Shown in pieces: positions 36,036 through 47,300 of a DNA stretch of 64,000 bases (positions within the stretch are counted from its first letter, which is position 1; every line of letters starts with the position of its first letter). A program made the position numbers and the translations under genes. This stretch comes from Rehmannia glutinosa (lineage: Eukaryota; Streptophyta; Magnoliopsida; Lamiales; Orobanchaceae). Where the stretch lies: positions 124,001 to 188,000 of the forward strand of contig JABTTQ020001806.1 in assembly GCA_016081115.2 (NCBI GenBank), in the 5' to 3' direction. The notes under the pieces are model-generated. The model saw only the letters and a program-made list of their open reading frames with translations. It made no database searches and was not told the DNA's origin.

Positions 36036-36052
36036 AATGTGGCGACGATACC
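36036..36052 (-). promoter_or_regulatory. Probable primer binding site of element F
   Basis: Next to the LTR the minus strand reads GGTATCGTCGCCACATT. Only its first bases (GGTATC) match the initiator tRNA-Met complement, so either the site has diverged or the LTR edge is off by a few bases. Confidence 0.4.
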
Positions 36053-38146
36053 TGTTTGTTGGGTTATACCACACGGGGTTCGCACAACGAAAATTAAAAT
36101 TTTTAATCTAATTAAAACAAGTGCATTCATCAAAATAAATACTAACCCCGTAGGTTCACGTAGCGATTGTAACGATCAACATTTTTGTTATTATGCGAGA
36201 AAACAAATTTTGATTCGTAAGTGGTAAAAAGAAATTACCCTCGTAGAGTCTTCTCTTTTCAGCGAAGATTGAGAGGGAATCAATTCCCGGATATGTGGCA
36301 ATCACCAAAACTCCAAATGCTCGTCAATAGGAATTCGAACGTCTCCCCTCCAATCGAGTCCACCTTTTGATTGTAGGCACCGAAATAAATCTTTCGCTAG
36401 TAAAATTTATTCCGTTCTTCAAAATGATAATTGGAATAGAACTCTTAATCTCACAATCAACCAGTGATATAGGATTAATTGTTGTAGAATAATAATTATC
36501 AGTTAATTATTATCCACAAACAAGGAAGATAAACACTTAAAAAGAGAATTTTTGAAACCAAGAACTATTTTCTTTTTTTTCAAAAATTGAAAACCCACGG
36601 CAATGTTGTTTGTTTTTCTCAAAGAAATTGCAACTTATCTTCTTGTCTGCTGGTTAAGCATTCACCCTTTTCTTTTATATATTAACAAGTTTAATAAATA
36701 TAATAAAAAGGAAAACTACCCACTTAATGAAGTAGTGGGTTGGACCACTACACTAGTGGTCTTGTGCCAAGAATAAAACTGCCGTGTTTTTTTTCTTTTT
36801 TTTTTATTTATTTTAATCTCTCTTATGTATATATATATATATATCATATATATATATATAAATAAATCTTATTTATTTATTTATCCTCAATAATCTAATG
36901 GGCTTCTACAATTAGGCCTACTAGATTATATATGGGCTTGGATTTCAAAGTCCAACTAATTAATTCAAATAATTAATACCCAAAGCCCAAATTAATCAAT
37001 CTAATTGATTAATTAAGTTATTCTATTCCTTTCATTGAGCCTTCTAATCAAATTAGATTTAATTAGATAATCATATTATTCAATTAAATATTTAATTCAA
37101 CTATTGAATTAAATTAAAACTCTAATTAATTAATCTATATTAATTAATTGCAGCAGGCTTACAACTCTTGTAACTTTCGAATAATATATTCTACTAATTA
37201 ATCATATTAATTAATATACTTGAAATTAACTCTTTAATTTCAAGAACCTACAAATCATGGTAACATCTAGCAAGTAGCATGATTACCCAAAGATTAGGTG
37301 AAATAGCGAGCAAACCTATTTCAATTGCAATTGCATACATGTACAATCCTTTCGACAACTAATTTCCGATTAAATCTTGGGTATGGATTTATCGAAACCC
37401 AATTGATTTAATAAGCGTGATTCCATTTCAAGTTCTAATGATTCTTTTATGAATCAAATTCATCGTGCCTTGGCCAAGGTCTTTGAATCACAAACTACGA
37501 AAACAAAGGAAATTCCCTTGTCAAAAGACAAGTATCGAATTATATGTCGGCCACTAACAAGCCTCCATGTACATCAGTGCAATACCCAAAATACCCCTTT
37601 GTGATTGTCAAGCAATCAAAAGATAAATCAAAGTATTGCGGGATAGACACAAGGCTCTCGCGCGTGCCTCAAGTACAAGGATTAATCATGTACTATTGCA
37701 ATATGAAAATTCTTATTCGACAAACAAAGTTTCCATATAAGAATTTCCATTGGGTCATGTTCAGTGAACTTGTTCGCCAACAAGCACCCGCATATATGCA
37801 TTTGCGTCTCAACGCCAATGTTAATGGAATGTAACATTCTCGTCTCACGAGCATGCATCATATACACAAGTCTTACGGGATAATGTCCTATCTTGAAAAA
37901 CCCATTGACTTGGAACTAGTTTAAGATCAAAGCCTTAGAGGCATGTTCCATGATCGCCATCAAATGCGCAACCATACCCCATAGCTTAAAATGATCTAAG
38001 GACTTTATCTATGAGCAATTAAATAATAAATGCAAAACATAAGATAAAGAAAAACGCCTTTATATTAATATAATTCCCAATAAAATTGTTTCTACAAGTA
38101 GGATGAATCTAATTCTAATTGGAGTGCAGGGCACCCTCCTCTAACA
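36053..38146 (-). repeat. 5' LTR of element F
   Basis: About 2094 bp, paired with 28263-30451. Relative to that copy it lacks about 94 bp near 37153, between two GCA triplets (microhomology deletion). It is followed on the plus strand by TGAAA (38147-38151), the target duplication. Confidence 0.95.
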
Positions 38147-38151
38147 TGAAA

Positions 38152-38517
38152 TTCTTGTTGATTTTAATTTCAAATGAATATAAAATAAAAAAATCGTGTT
38201 TTAAGAAGTTGATCCACACATGACATCTTGTATTTTCGTTTCTTTGAATACAATAGTATATCCTAGTTTTTAAAGTGATGCTTTTAAAATAAAAAAAATG
38301 ATACTTTTAAAGGTTTGCTTGTTTCTAATGATTCACATTTGAAATCCTTGTTTATTTTAATTTCAATTAAAGATCAAAAGTTTGTGTTATAAGAAGCGGA
38401 TCTATACGAACCAATCTCTTGTATTTTTGTTTATTTGAATACAATAGTATCCTAATTTTTAAAATGATAATTTTAAAGAAAAAACTTATACTTTTAAAGG
38501 GTTTCCTGCTTCTTTTT
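38152..38517. repeat. Tandem repeat of about 193-bp units (array split by element F)
   Basis: Two adjacent units start near 38155 and 38348. Shared blocks include TTTTAATTTCAA, TTTGAATACAATAGTAT and ATACTTTTAAAGG. A further partial unit ends at 28262, left of element F (ATACTTTTACAGAGATGCTTG). Divergence between units is moderate. No reading frame is present. Confidence 0.6.
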
Positions 38518-38519
38518 TT

Positions 38520-38645
38520 AAAAAAAATTCCCACCAAGTCCTTCACCAGCCTACATATGCCCCCGAGGACATTTTGATGGAGAATGAGTTAGAACCCACG
38601 ACCTCCACCCCACAGTTCCCAGTTGGCTAAGCCCCCTGGTTAAAA
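38520..38645 (-). repeat. tRNA-derived SINE (minus strand)
   Basis: The minus strand has an A-box-like GGCTTAGCCAACTGGG, then about 30 bp later a B-box-like GGTTCTAACTC, then a unique body and an A-rich end (plus-strand T/A run near 38512-38530). The layout is that of pol III-transcribed plant SINEs. No clear target duplication is visible, so the ends are approximate. Confidence 0.55.
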
Positions 38646-39406
38646 AGCCAAAATGGTAAAAGTTGTTTTAATTTTTATTTTATTTTTTCACTTGTTTGGG
38701 TAAATCATATTTTACCCTCTATATTCTTCTTGAATATCACTTTATCCTCTTGTACTTTCAATTGTATAACTTTACCTCTTATACTTTTAATTTTATCATT
38801 TTTAACCCATTATACTACTAAAACATCATTTTATCCTCCTATTTTTTTAAAAAATGACCTAATTATCCCTACTATTACTTTTAAATTAATTAGTGTCATT
38901 AAATTCATATAAGTGTTATGAAAAATATATTTGATATATTAAATTTAATATAGTTCTTATTAAATAACTATGTTAAAGATTATTTCCTTTAACTAATATA
39001 TTCATATATATTTGTTTGTTTTCATCATAAATCTAAAACTCATGTATCATATTGTAAATAATATTTTGAAATAATTAAACTATTAGTAATAAGTTTCTCA
39101 TCATAATAAATAATAATAACATAATTTTAAAAAATATAATTGTATAACCAAAATCAATAAAACTATTTAAGAATATTCATTTTAGTATTCAAAACATTAA
39201 CCACTAAAATGACTATTTTTCTAATTTAACATAGTTTTTTATGAAATTATGATTATTGCAATCGATAATTGAAAATTTACTAATAATATTTCACATATTG
39301 AATAAAATGTATTAGATATTGTATACTTTTAAGTTTTGAATAAGAAATTAAAAGCATAAATATATTAGCTAATAAAAAATATTATGTAATTTAATGGGAC
39401 TATATC

Positions 39407-39600
39407 TATATATATAATAACAGCCGCTTCTAAAAATAGTATGGGAAAAATTTTCCGCACATTTTCAATAACTAAAAATAGTAATTCGTTTTATACACAT
39501 TGATTATTTTTAAAACGGAATGTTTAATTCTATTCTGTCAATTGAATGCACATTGATTAGTTTTTAAAAAGGTAGGTTTAAATAGTCAATATTAAAATTA
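39407..39600 (+). repeat. Helitron-like 5' end, copy 1
   Basis: TCTATATATATAATAA followed by CAGCCGCTTCTAAAAATAG, then ACTAAAAATAGTAATTCG and two CACATTGATTA-type blocks. A second copy of the head lies at 40848-40940. Plant Helitrons often start TCTATAT with a TA run. I found no CTRRT hairpin end, so the assignment is tentative. Confidence 0.35.
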
Positions 39601-40827
39601 TCACATTGATATCTTAATTGTATTTTTTTATGCAGCTAAAAAAAATGAATAGAACAATTCATATTTCATATCAATTCATTTTGCATTAAATAAAATTAGA
39701 CAACAAATATAAAAATAGAAAACATGAATCAATGTGAATAAAAACTAAAACCATTGAGAAATAAAAATTTGATATGTTAGAGAAAAAAAAATAGTATAAA
39801 CATAAAATAAATATAAACAAACCAGAATATGATTGTGTTATTTATAGTCAAATTGGTATATTACTATTATTTATGGAAATAAAAATTCTAACTTTTTTTG
39901 ATTCGTTTACATAAAAAATAAAAATATATTATTATCTATTGAACATGAAAGTTCACAAATATAAATGAATAATATTCTGAAAAATTACCATATAAAAGAA
40001 AAATATAATGAGTATATAATTCGAGAAAAAATTATTTGGATTGAATGCTTACAACTATAATTTTTGATCACATTAAATGCAATTATTTGGATTGGCTATT
40101 TTAAGTTAGGAGAATAGATCATAAGATGAAGTGATAAAGCAACACATATTAGTTCTGAAATATACATAGAATACTTTCACATAGTAATATTTGCATATCA
40201 CACCATAAATTCAGTTTAATGCCATATATATATTTTGAAACTATAGAAACTGTAGCCAAGCAAATCATATATTTCTGCATTCAAAAAGACTGAATTTCAA
40301 AAGACATGCAATCAATGTTAACATTTTTATGAAACATTACCATACATGTAGTTTGCATAAATGATCTTACTATGTAAATATCATTTATATATTCTAAGTT
40401 GTGGAATAATATAGTTAATAAATTGTGCAAGATTATCATCTATGCATTTACATACTAAGATATTCATTACCTATAAAATAATCATTTTACTTGTGTATCA
40501 AGATATGTGAATATACGATACTTATACTATATTAGTATCCAACTCACAATATATTTGAAATGTATACAGACACCACCAAGCTCGTTTATATCCAAAATCT
40601 CCCCTCCCCCATTTTAATTTACTATAAAAAGTATTAATATTCTATACAATAAATCTTAATCGATTTTAAAAAGGCATGTTTTAATTGTCAATGTTGCCCC
40701 ATGATCGTTCTTTAATTTCTACAATTTTGATTTATGTGTTTTTCATACGATCATGTTTAAATTATACATTGTTGATTTCTAGGAAATTGCATTAATTATT
40801 ACTTGTCAAAAGTATTTATATGTTCAA

Positions 40828-40837
<10 letters not shown>

Positions 40838-40860
<23 letters not shown>

Positions 40861-40960
40861 ATATATATATATATAATGAGCCGCTTCTTAAAATAGTATG
40901 GTAAATTTTCCTGCCCTTTTGCAGTTACTATAAAAAGTAATTAAAATATGTGTAAAATAA
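40838..40960 (+). repeat. Helitron-like 5' end, copy 2, with (ATCT)n(AT)n run
   Basis: ATCTATCTATCTATCTATC and a TA run lead into ATGAGCCGCTTCTTAAAATAG, then TTACTATAAAAAGTAATTA. The AGCCGCTTCT head and the ACTAWAAAWAGTAAT block are shared with 39407-39600. A third, weaker relative of the same block is near 40615-40690. Confidence 0.35.
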
Positions 40961-42287
40961 GAAGTGATAATAATTTGGTATTTCATTATTTTTGGTAATC
41001 AACTTTCTTTCAATAATTAGTTTTAAAATGATATAAAAAAATAGAATTGTGTAAAATTAGCTTTCCAAATCTGCGTGTACACTGCATTAATTATTTTATT
41101 TACTTTATTCTTTTAAAAAAATTAATATTTTTTTCTTTTTTGATCCATTTTTTGACTATAATATATCAAATTAATCATTTTTTACGATCTTCAGTTTCAC
41201 ACCCATATTGCATAATTAATTAACAAAAACATCATAATTAAAATATGTAATAAATATTTACTCATCATTTTGTAATTTGTAATGAGCATTAAGAATTATA
41301 CATTTGAGCTATTAGACATCAATTTATATATTCATGTATTTTAGCTATTTGTGATATATGTATAATTGTTATTTGGGCTTAACCCATTTCTTAATAATTA
41401 TATAGAATTATATTTAAAATGATTAAATTCAATTAAAAATTTAATTGAAGAAAATATCTCAAAATATGTATCCAAATTTTATATATCACATATATCCATA
41501 CATAGAATTATATATATTTATGTATAAAGAAAATTAAGATTTATTTAATATAAAATTATACTCATAATAGTATTTATATATATAATTTTTTTATGTATTA
41601 ATATATTTTTCATGTTAATAGAAATTATTTTCTATATTTATCAACGTATTTTGATATTCAAGTTTCAAAGTTGTACATTTGGAATTAAATATAAATTTGT
41701 TTGTTTGATAATTTTTTGGTATATGTGTATATATAAAAATAAAATAGTTTTATTATTTTTGAAATATTTCATTTTTCCCATAAAATTGTGTTGTTAAATA
41801 TAAAACATATATTTTTTTAATTCCTTTAATAATTTTGATAACCGTTTAGTTTTATATACCCCAAAAAATATTAAAATTTGAAATGATTTTATCGTTGATT
41901 GTAATGAAAATATAATTTATTAAATATTCAACATTGTAATAGTAAAAAAAAATAAACATTGGACAGTTAAAATGATTTTCAAACTTTTGTTTTATTAAGA
42001 TAAACATGTTCTATAAATAGATACAATTTTGGTTGTACAATCTAATATTTCGTATTTAAAAAGAGTTTTTTTATAGTTTATAATAATTTATTTTTAATTA
42101 TTTTTTGATATTTTAAACTTTTTGCAATCACTGTTTTTTTATTAAACATATAACATAATCCATAATTTGTAAAATAAAAAACAAGAATAAGTAAAAATGT
42201 AAAGATTCTTAGGTTTAATTTTTATAATTAATTAAATAAAAAATTATAAATAGAACTAATATTAATAATAGATAAAAATAATATACA

Positions 42288-42490
42288 TATTCGAGGAATA
42301 GAGATGGGAACGGAGAATCCCTATTTTATGTAATCGGAATAGGAAGTGGGACGGGGATATAAATTTTGTCCCTATCCCATCCCCGATTATAGAGAAACGG
42401 AGATCCATCCTCGATCACATCCCCGAATTAACTAGGAAATTCCCATTCCATTCTATTCGATTACCAACGGGGATGGTTCTCCTATAGATA
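42288..42490. repeat. Remnant of a GGGGAT-rich hAT-type repeat
   Basis: Short inverted GGGGATGG/CCATCCCC and GGGAAC/ATTCCC words are packed here (GGGACGGGGAT at about 42351, CCCATCCCCGAT at about 42376, AACGGGGATGG at about 42468). This resembles the subterminal repeats of non-autonomous hAT elements, but no terminal repeats or target duplication could be placed. Confidence 0.4.
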
Positions 42491-42541
42491 TGTAACAGTA
42501 TAAACATAGACCTTACATATATATACCCTGTGCATCACATG

Positions 42542-43212
42542 TGGGGGTGACCACGGTTCCAGAACCACCGGTTCCGGTTCCAAAACCGCCGGTTTCAGTT
42601 CCTCATTTTTGGGAACCAGGAACCGTTTTCTCACGGTTCCGATCCCAAAACTAGAATCGATGGTCTCGGACCAATTCCGAACCCGGTTCCTACACGGTTC
42701 CGGTTCTAGTTAAAACCGGAACCGTTTATTTATCTTTTGATAATTTTTTAATTTTTTAAAAATAGTTTATCAATTTCAGTTAAAAAAAAAAAGAAAAAGA
42801 AAGAAAAAAACTTGGACTTAATATTCAATTAAGTTTTATACTTAATATTAATAATGATATTAAACTATCTATATATACTATTAGAGTATATAAGAATCAA
42901 ATTTCACGTAGTTCGCTTACAACATTTGGTCTAAAATGTGTCTTATGTAGTTATGAATATAAAACATCATAATAAACATTTAACATTTCTTCTAGTATAT
43001 GTTTACCAAAAAAAAAATTGTTGGTTTTCACCTTAAAAAAATAGTTCCATCACGGTTCCACCGACGGTTAAAACTGTCGGTTCTACGGTATTTGAGACCA
43101 AGGAACCGGAACCAGAACCAGTCTACACGGTTTCGGTTCCGGTTTTGGAACTGTTGACCACGGTTCCAGTTTCGGTTTGGAACCCGATTTCGGTTCCATT
43201 TGGCCACCCCTA
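42542..43212. mobile_element. Non-autonomous hAT-like element with GGTTCC-rich ends
   Basis: The left end TGGGGGTGACCACGGTTCC and the right end, read inward on the minus strand, TAGGGGTGGCCAAATGG, form degenerate terminal inverted repeats. Flanking 8-mers ATCACATG (42534-42541) and ATCGCATG (43213-43220) are a hAT-size duplication with one mismatch. Both ends carry dense CGGTTCC/GGAACCG words. A frame rich in Asn-Arg repeats on the minus strand is only a shadow of these words. It is 671 bp with no transposase. Termini are close to those of the hAT element at 6003-6845 (GGGGTGG core) but the subterminal words differ. Confidence 0.88.
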
Positions 43213-43516
43213 ATCGCATGGGAAAAGACTAGTTAAAGTTAAATAATTAGCAACTAGATGTAAAATATAATAATTTTTAATAAAAATTAATATAAGCTAA
43301 TTAATTAAGTTGTGAAAGTTAATTTAAAAAATAAGTAAACTTTATTAATATTAAAATATACTTTTAAATTTTTTTGTTATTTTACTAAAAGTAACATGTA
43401 AAGATAAAATGGTAATATTTTTGAGTGTATGAGCAGAAAACAATAATCTAAAAGTTTAAGGTGGTAAAGTGATACACAGTGAGAGTATAGATGAATAAAG
43501 CGATACAAATGAGAAT

Positions 43517-43695
43517 CGCAAAAATTTATGTGAGACGGTGAAAGTTCGTGAGACCGTGAAACGGTGATACTTGTCTAAATACACTTAAATTAGTGTATTT
43601 ACTTCGAGTATCACTTTTCACACTAAAAGTATCACTTGTTACGCTAAAAGTATCACGATTTCACGGTCTCACACCGTCCCACAAGAGACTTGCTG
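43517..43695. mobile_element. Small Mutator-type MITE (179 bp)
   Basis: The ends share GTGAGACGGT (left) and, on the minus strand, AGTCTCTTGTGGGACGGTG (right). Flanking 9-mers AATGAGAAT (43508-43516) and ATTGAGAAT (43696-43704) fit a Mutator-size duplication with one mismatch. The interior has repeated AGTATCACTT words in inverted arrangement. Its termini are those of the MITE at 46359-46751. Confidence 0.7.
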
Positions 43696-43874
43696 ATTGA
43701 GAATAAATGAGAAGAAAGTGATATTCAAGAAGAGTACAATGGGCAAAATGAGATTTTAACTTTTGTAAATAAAGAAAGGTTTTACAAATTACAACCTACA
43801 AAGACGTTTGCATTTTCTTTCTTTCTTTCTTCTCTCTTTTGGTGCGCAAACTTTTGACTCAGTGAAAAGGTATA

Positions 43875-44126
43875 CTCCCTCCATCCCAAATATATAGTTT
43901 CAATTTGACTTTTCGCCATATTAAGAAACGTATTGGAAACTACAAATATGCTAAATATTTACTTGATTTTCCCTTATTTAATGAATAGTGTAAATTATAA
44001 AATGCATATTAAATAAGGTTATAATAGTAAAAGAATGGAAAAAATATTATTAAATATAAAAAGTGGACTATATATTTCGGACATCCCAAAAAGAAATAGT
44101 GGACTATATATTTGGAACCGAGGGAG
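43875..44126. mobile_element. Stowaway-like MITE (Tc1/mariner type) upstream of the SDH7 gene
   Basis: The left end CTCCCTCCATCCCAAATAT and the right end ATATTTGGAACCGAGGGAG are inverted and bounded by TA dinucleotides (43873-43874 and 44127-44128). These are the hallmarks of Stowaway elements (CTCCCTCC terminus, TA duplication). It is 252 bp and ends 223 bp before the SDH7 start codon, inside the likely promoter. Confidence 0.85.
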
Positions 44127-44128
44127 TA

Positions 44129-44349
44129 ATTGCTTTTGTTTGCCCCAAATATGGGTCAGAAGTGAGAATACATAAGAACAAGGGGCTATGTTGGAAATAT
44201 AACAAGACCATTTCTCCAATCATTTTACCTTCTCCCACACCAAAACACTCCGCATCGTGCAATGTGCTAAGGATTTCAGCAACTCTCTCAGATTGCCAAC
44301 TTTCTTCTCAACTCTTCTTCTCTCTGTGCCCTTCGACTGACGAAAGAAC
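44129..44349 (+). promoter_or_regulatory. Putative promoter and 5' UTR of the SDH7 gene
   Basis: A stretch of 221 bp between the Stowaway-like MITE and the ATG. It contains a pyrimidine-rich leader (CAACTTTCTTCTCAACTC and CTTCTCTCTGTGCCC, 44298-44332), typical of plant 5' UTRs. I see no strong TATA box; GGAAATATAAC near 44191 is a weak candidate. The transcription start cannot be placed from sequence alone. Confidence 0.45.
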
Positions 44350-47300
44350 ATGGCATTTTTACTCAATAAAACCAATCTTTCCGCTCTCCGACTCAATTCC
44401 CAGGTGTGTGTATATATATATGTTATTTATGTATATGTGTATCCTATTCCGACTTGATTTTGCTTTAAATTTTCTTTTTTTACTGTTAAAAATTGGGAAT
44501 AAGCTGTAAAGTTGATGGCTCTTTTGAAAATTTACGCAGAAAGCTGATGATTCGTTGATGCTCTCAAGGCGTGGGTTTCATGTGGAGCCAGGGGCTCGCG
44601 AGAAGGCTGTGAGTACTTGCCTGTTTTTTTTTTTTTTGTGTTGGATTAATCATTTGGTTTTGAGTTTCTTGTATATTTCTTCTCGATCGTATGCAGTAGG
44701 AAAACTTTTAACTGGGATCTGAATGTATGTATGGGTAATGGAGAAAATATATTTTCTTGGTCAAGGGTGAAGTGTTACATCAGAATTAAAAGCTGAATTG
44801 AGAAAGTGTAGAAGAATGAAGATAGTTGAAGATGTGGGAAATCTTTCTGATTTTATGTGCTAATTAGATGCTATATCTGCTATGAATCAACTGAATGGGA
44901 ATGGAGATGAAAAAAGAAAAAAAGCTAAGTAGTAAGTTGACAAGCTAGATTGTTTATTTTGATTTTATCTGCTTACTGAAGCACGGAAAAGGGGTTTTAG
45001 TTAGAATAAGTTGGACTTTGTCAGAGGTTTATTGTTGTCAAATTGGAGTGAGATTGTGAGAAAATTCTAAATTTGATTTAAAAATTGGAAAAAAAAATTT
45101 GTCCGCTAATTCTAAGAACACGGGTATTAGATGTAGGAATTCGGACATGATAGGATTCTTTTTTTTTGTTATTGTATATCTTAGGTGCGAAGCAGAGTTA
45201 TGTTTCTGAAGTATTATCTTTTCGTAGCCTTGCAAGGCTCTTAATATGATATCCGATGTAAATACTCCCTCCCACAGAAAAGATAAGAAAAATAGCTACA
45301 AAAGATCAAATTATTCTCTCAGATTGGTAACTGCGTGAGAATTCCATACAAGTTGGTGGAGTTTTGTGTTACTGACTTGAAGTTTGAGAGGTGGTTATTA
45401 AATCAGTGCCCTAGATGTATCTAATCTGATTCTTAAGAGCTTAATTTAGAAAACAGGAACTATCATAATTCAAAGATTTACTTTTCTTCATTAGAATTCT
45501 TATTTCGTTTTTCTCATTAGAGCTAGACAATGAAACCATTCTTAAGGATCTGTCCACATATAAAAGGATTGTCAATTTTTTGGAAGCATCAAACTATAAT
45601 GGTTTTGGTTTGCCTTCTTTTATTTTTCCTTTGATGCCTCAAATGGCTTTTTGTTAAATTTATAATGCAATTTTCTGCTGCCTCAAGATTCCTGCCGCAC
45701 TGTGGATTGCCAGATTGCATTCAATACTTAGTGTGATATGTAGTCCCATTTTCTCTTCCTTTTAACTCTCTTTCTTCTCATATGCATGTCTTTGCATGCA
45801 TACACATTTGTGGCTGCAACATCGTTTTGATGCTTGATTTGTGGTGTGCTGAGTTGAAATTACTCCATTGAATTTTGGCAACTTGACATTTATTTTCTCC
45901 ACAGGCTGCTTGTTTTATATTTCGCCCTGCACTTTTTTGGCCCATTTCTCCATCTTTTCAATTTTGTTGTGTTGTGCATCTTTATTAAGTCAAGCTCGTT
46001 GTTTTTCAGCTCTTGGAGGAACACCCATCACTAAAACGCTTCAAATCGACCAAGAAAAGTGTGCGACGTCTCAAAATTGTCGGAGACATTCTTACAGTCG
46101 TAGTTGTAGCTGGTATGTTTATCACTTCGCTACAATTTGACTGTACCATGTTCTCAGGCTTTATAGCTGTTTTTGTATGCCTTTATCCTAAAAGTATTTG
46201 CTAGGTTGATGAAATGCTTTATTTTGATGCTACTTTATATATTGATATGATCTGAGCAGGTGAAACATAAAACTGACATTCTTTGTCTTCGAAAGTTCTG
46301 TATAATACATGAACTGACAAATAGAAAGACCTAGATAGAAATTGGGTAATTTGTCTTAGGCAAAAACTTGCGTGAGACGGTCTCACGGATTTAGATCCGT
46401 GAGACGGAGCCCTTACACAAAGTTTTAAAGGTTTTTTTTTTTTCAGATTTTATTTTTCTTAGGGTTTATATTTGTTTTTTAGAGTTTATTTTGTTTCATG
46501 GGTTTATTTTTAATTGATTTGGGTTTTTAGGATTTTTAGTTTTTTTTAGGGTTTATGTTTTATTTTTTGGGTTTATTTTTGTTTTTCGGGTTTATTCTTC
46601 ATGGTTCATGTTTTTAGGGTTTATTTTTGTTTCTTCATGGTTATTATTATTTTTAAATTTATTTTCATGGTTCATGTTCTCAAGACGGAGCCCGTAGGAG
46701 GTCCGTCTCATGGATTTAGATCCGTGAGACCGTCTCACAAGAGACTTGCTCTTTGTCTTATTTGCATAGGCAACATTTGGTTGTGGTTATAACTAATTTA
46801 ACTACAAAAATTTGTTATCTAGCCTTCTAAAATGATTGGTTCCAATTAGAACCTTGAAAATTCAATTACTAGAAATGTTTGTGGAATTTTGCCGGTGTAG
46901 TTGCAGTATAAATAATTTCACTACGAGAACTAGGATGGCATGCTAATATTTGATAGTGTTGGCTGGCCTGTAGACTAAGAGGGTGTTTGGCTAAGCTTAT
47001 TTGAAAGATGTTAGATCTTATTATAAAAATAAGTGGTTGAAGTGTTTGGATAAAATAAGATGAAACAGTGATGTTCATATTGACATTTTTGTAATTTAAA
47101 TGACCAAAGTCAAAGGAGGTTGTTAAAATAAGATCTTATTTTGAGAATAATCCCACCTTTTTTAAAACGAACTTATAAGCTCCTAACATCTTATTTTAGG
47201 AGCTTACAAGATCTTTTTAAAAAAACTTAACCAAACACATCTAGAGAGCTATAAGCTCTCAAACATCTTATAAGATGTTTTGAAATAAGCTCAGCCAAAC

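Larger units (their letters stand above)
28263..38146 (-). mobile_element. Ty1/copia LTR retrotransposon F, minus orientation
   Basis: Paired LTRs at 36053-38146 (5' in element sense) and 28263-30451 (3') enclose gag and pol on the minus strand. The perfect 5-bp duplication TGAAA (28258-28262 and 38147-38151) flanks it. Domain order is protease-integrase-reverse transcriptase-RNase H. Proteins resemble plant elements usually annotated as TNT1-94-like; that label is from memory of the family. At 9.9 kb with LTRs over 2 kb it is large for copia. It sits inside a tandem repeat array that continues on both sides. Confidence 0.95.
38690..43760. other. AT-rich 5-kb block with degenerate inverted ends, probable large old transposon
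   Basis: The left end (38700-38830) contains TTTTACCCTCTATATTC, TTCTTGAATATCACTTT and ATAACTTTACC. The right end, read on the minus strand from about 43760 with the MITE at 43517-43695 removed, contains ATTTTGCCCATTG, TTCTTGAATATCACTTT and GTATCACTTTACC in the same order. So about 150 bp of degenerate inverted repeat bounds the block. The interior (38850-42290) is very AT-rich and has no supported gene. Nested in it are Helitron-like ends, a GGGGAT-rich remnant, a hAT element and a MITE. I found no target duplication, so the class is open. Confidence 0.4.

Noticed and set aside
42780..43219. Asn-Arg-rich and other repeat-like frames (for example minus strand 43028-43219)
   Set aside because: They are translations of the GGTTCC-rich inverted words of the hAT-like element and have no coding features.
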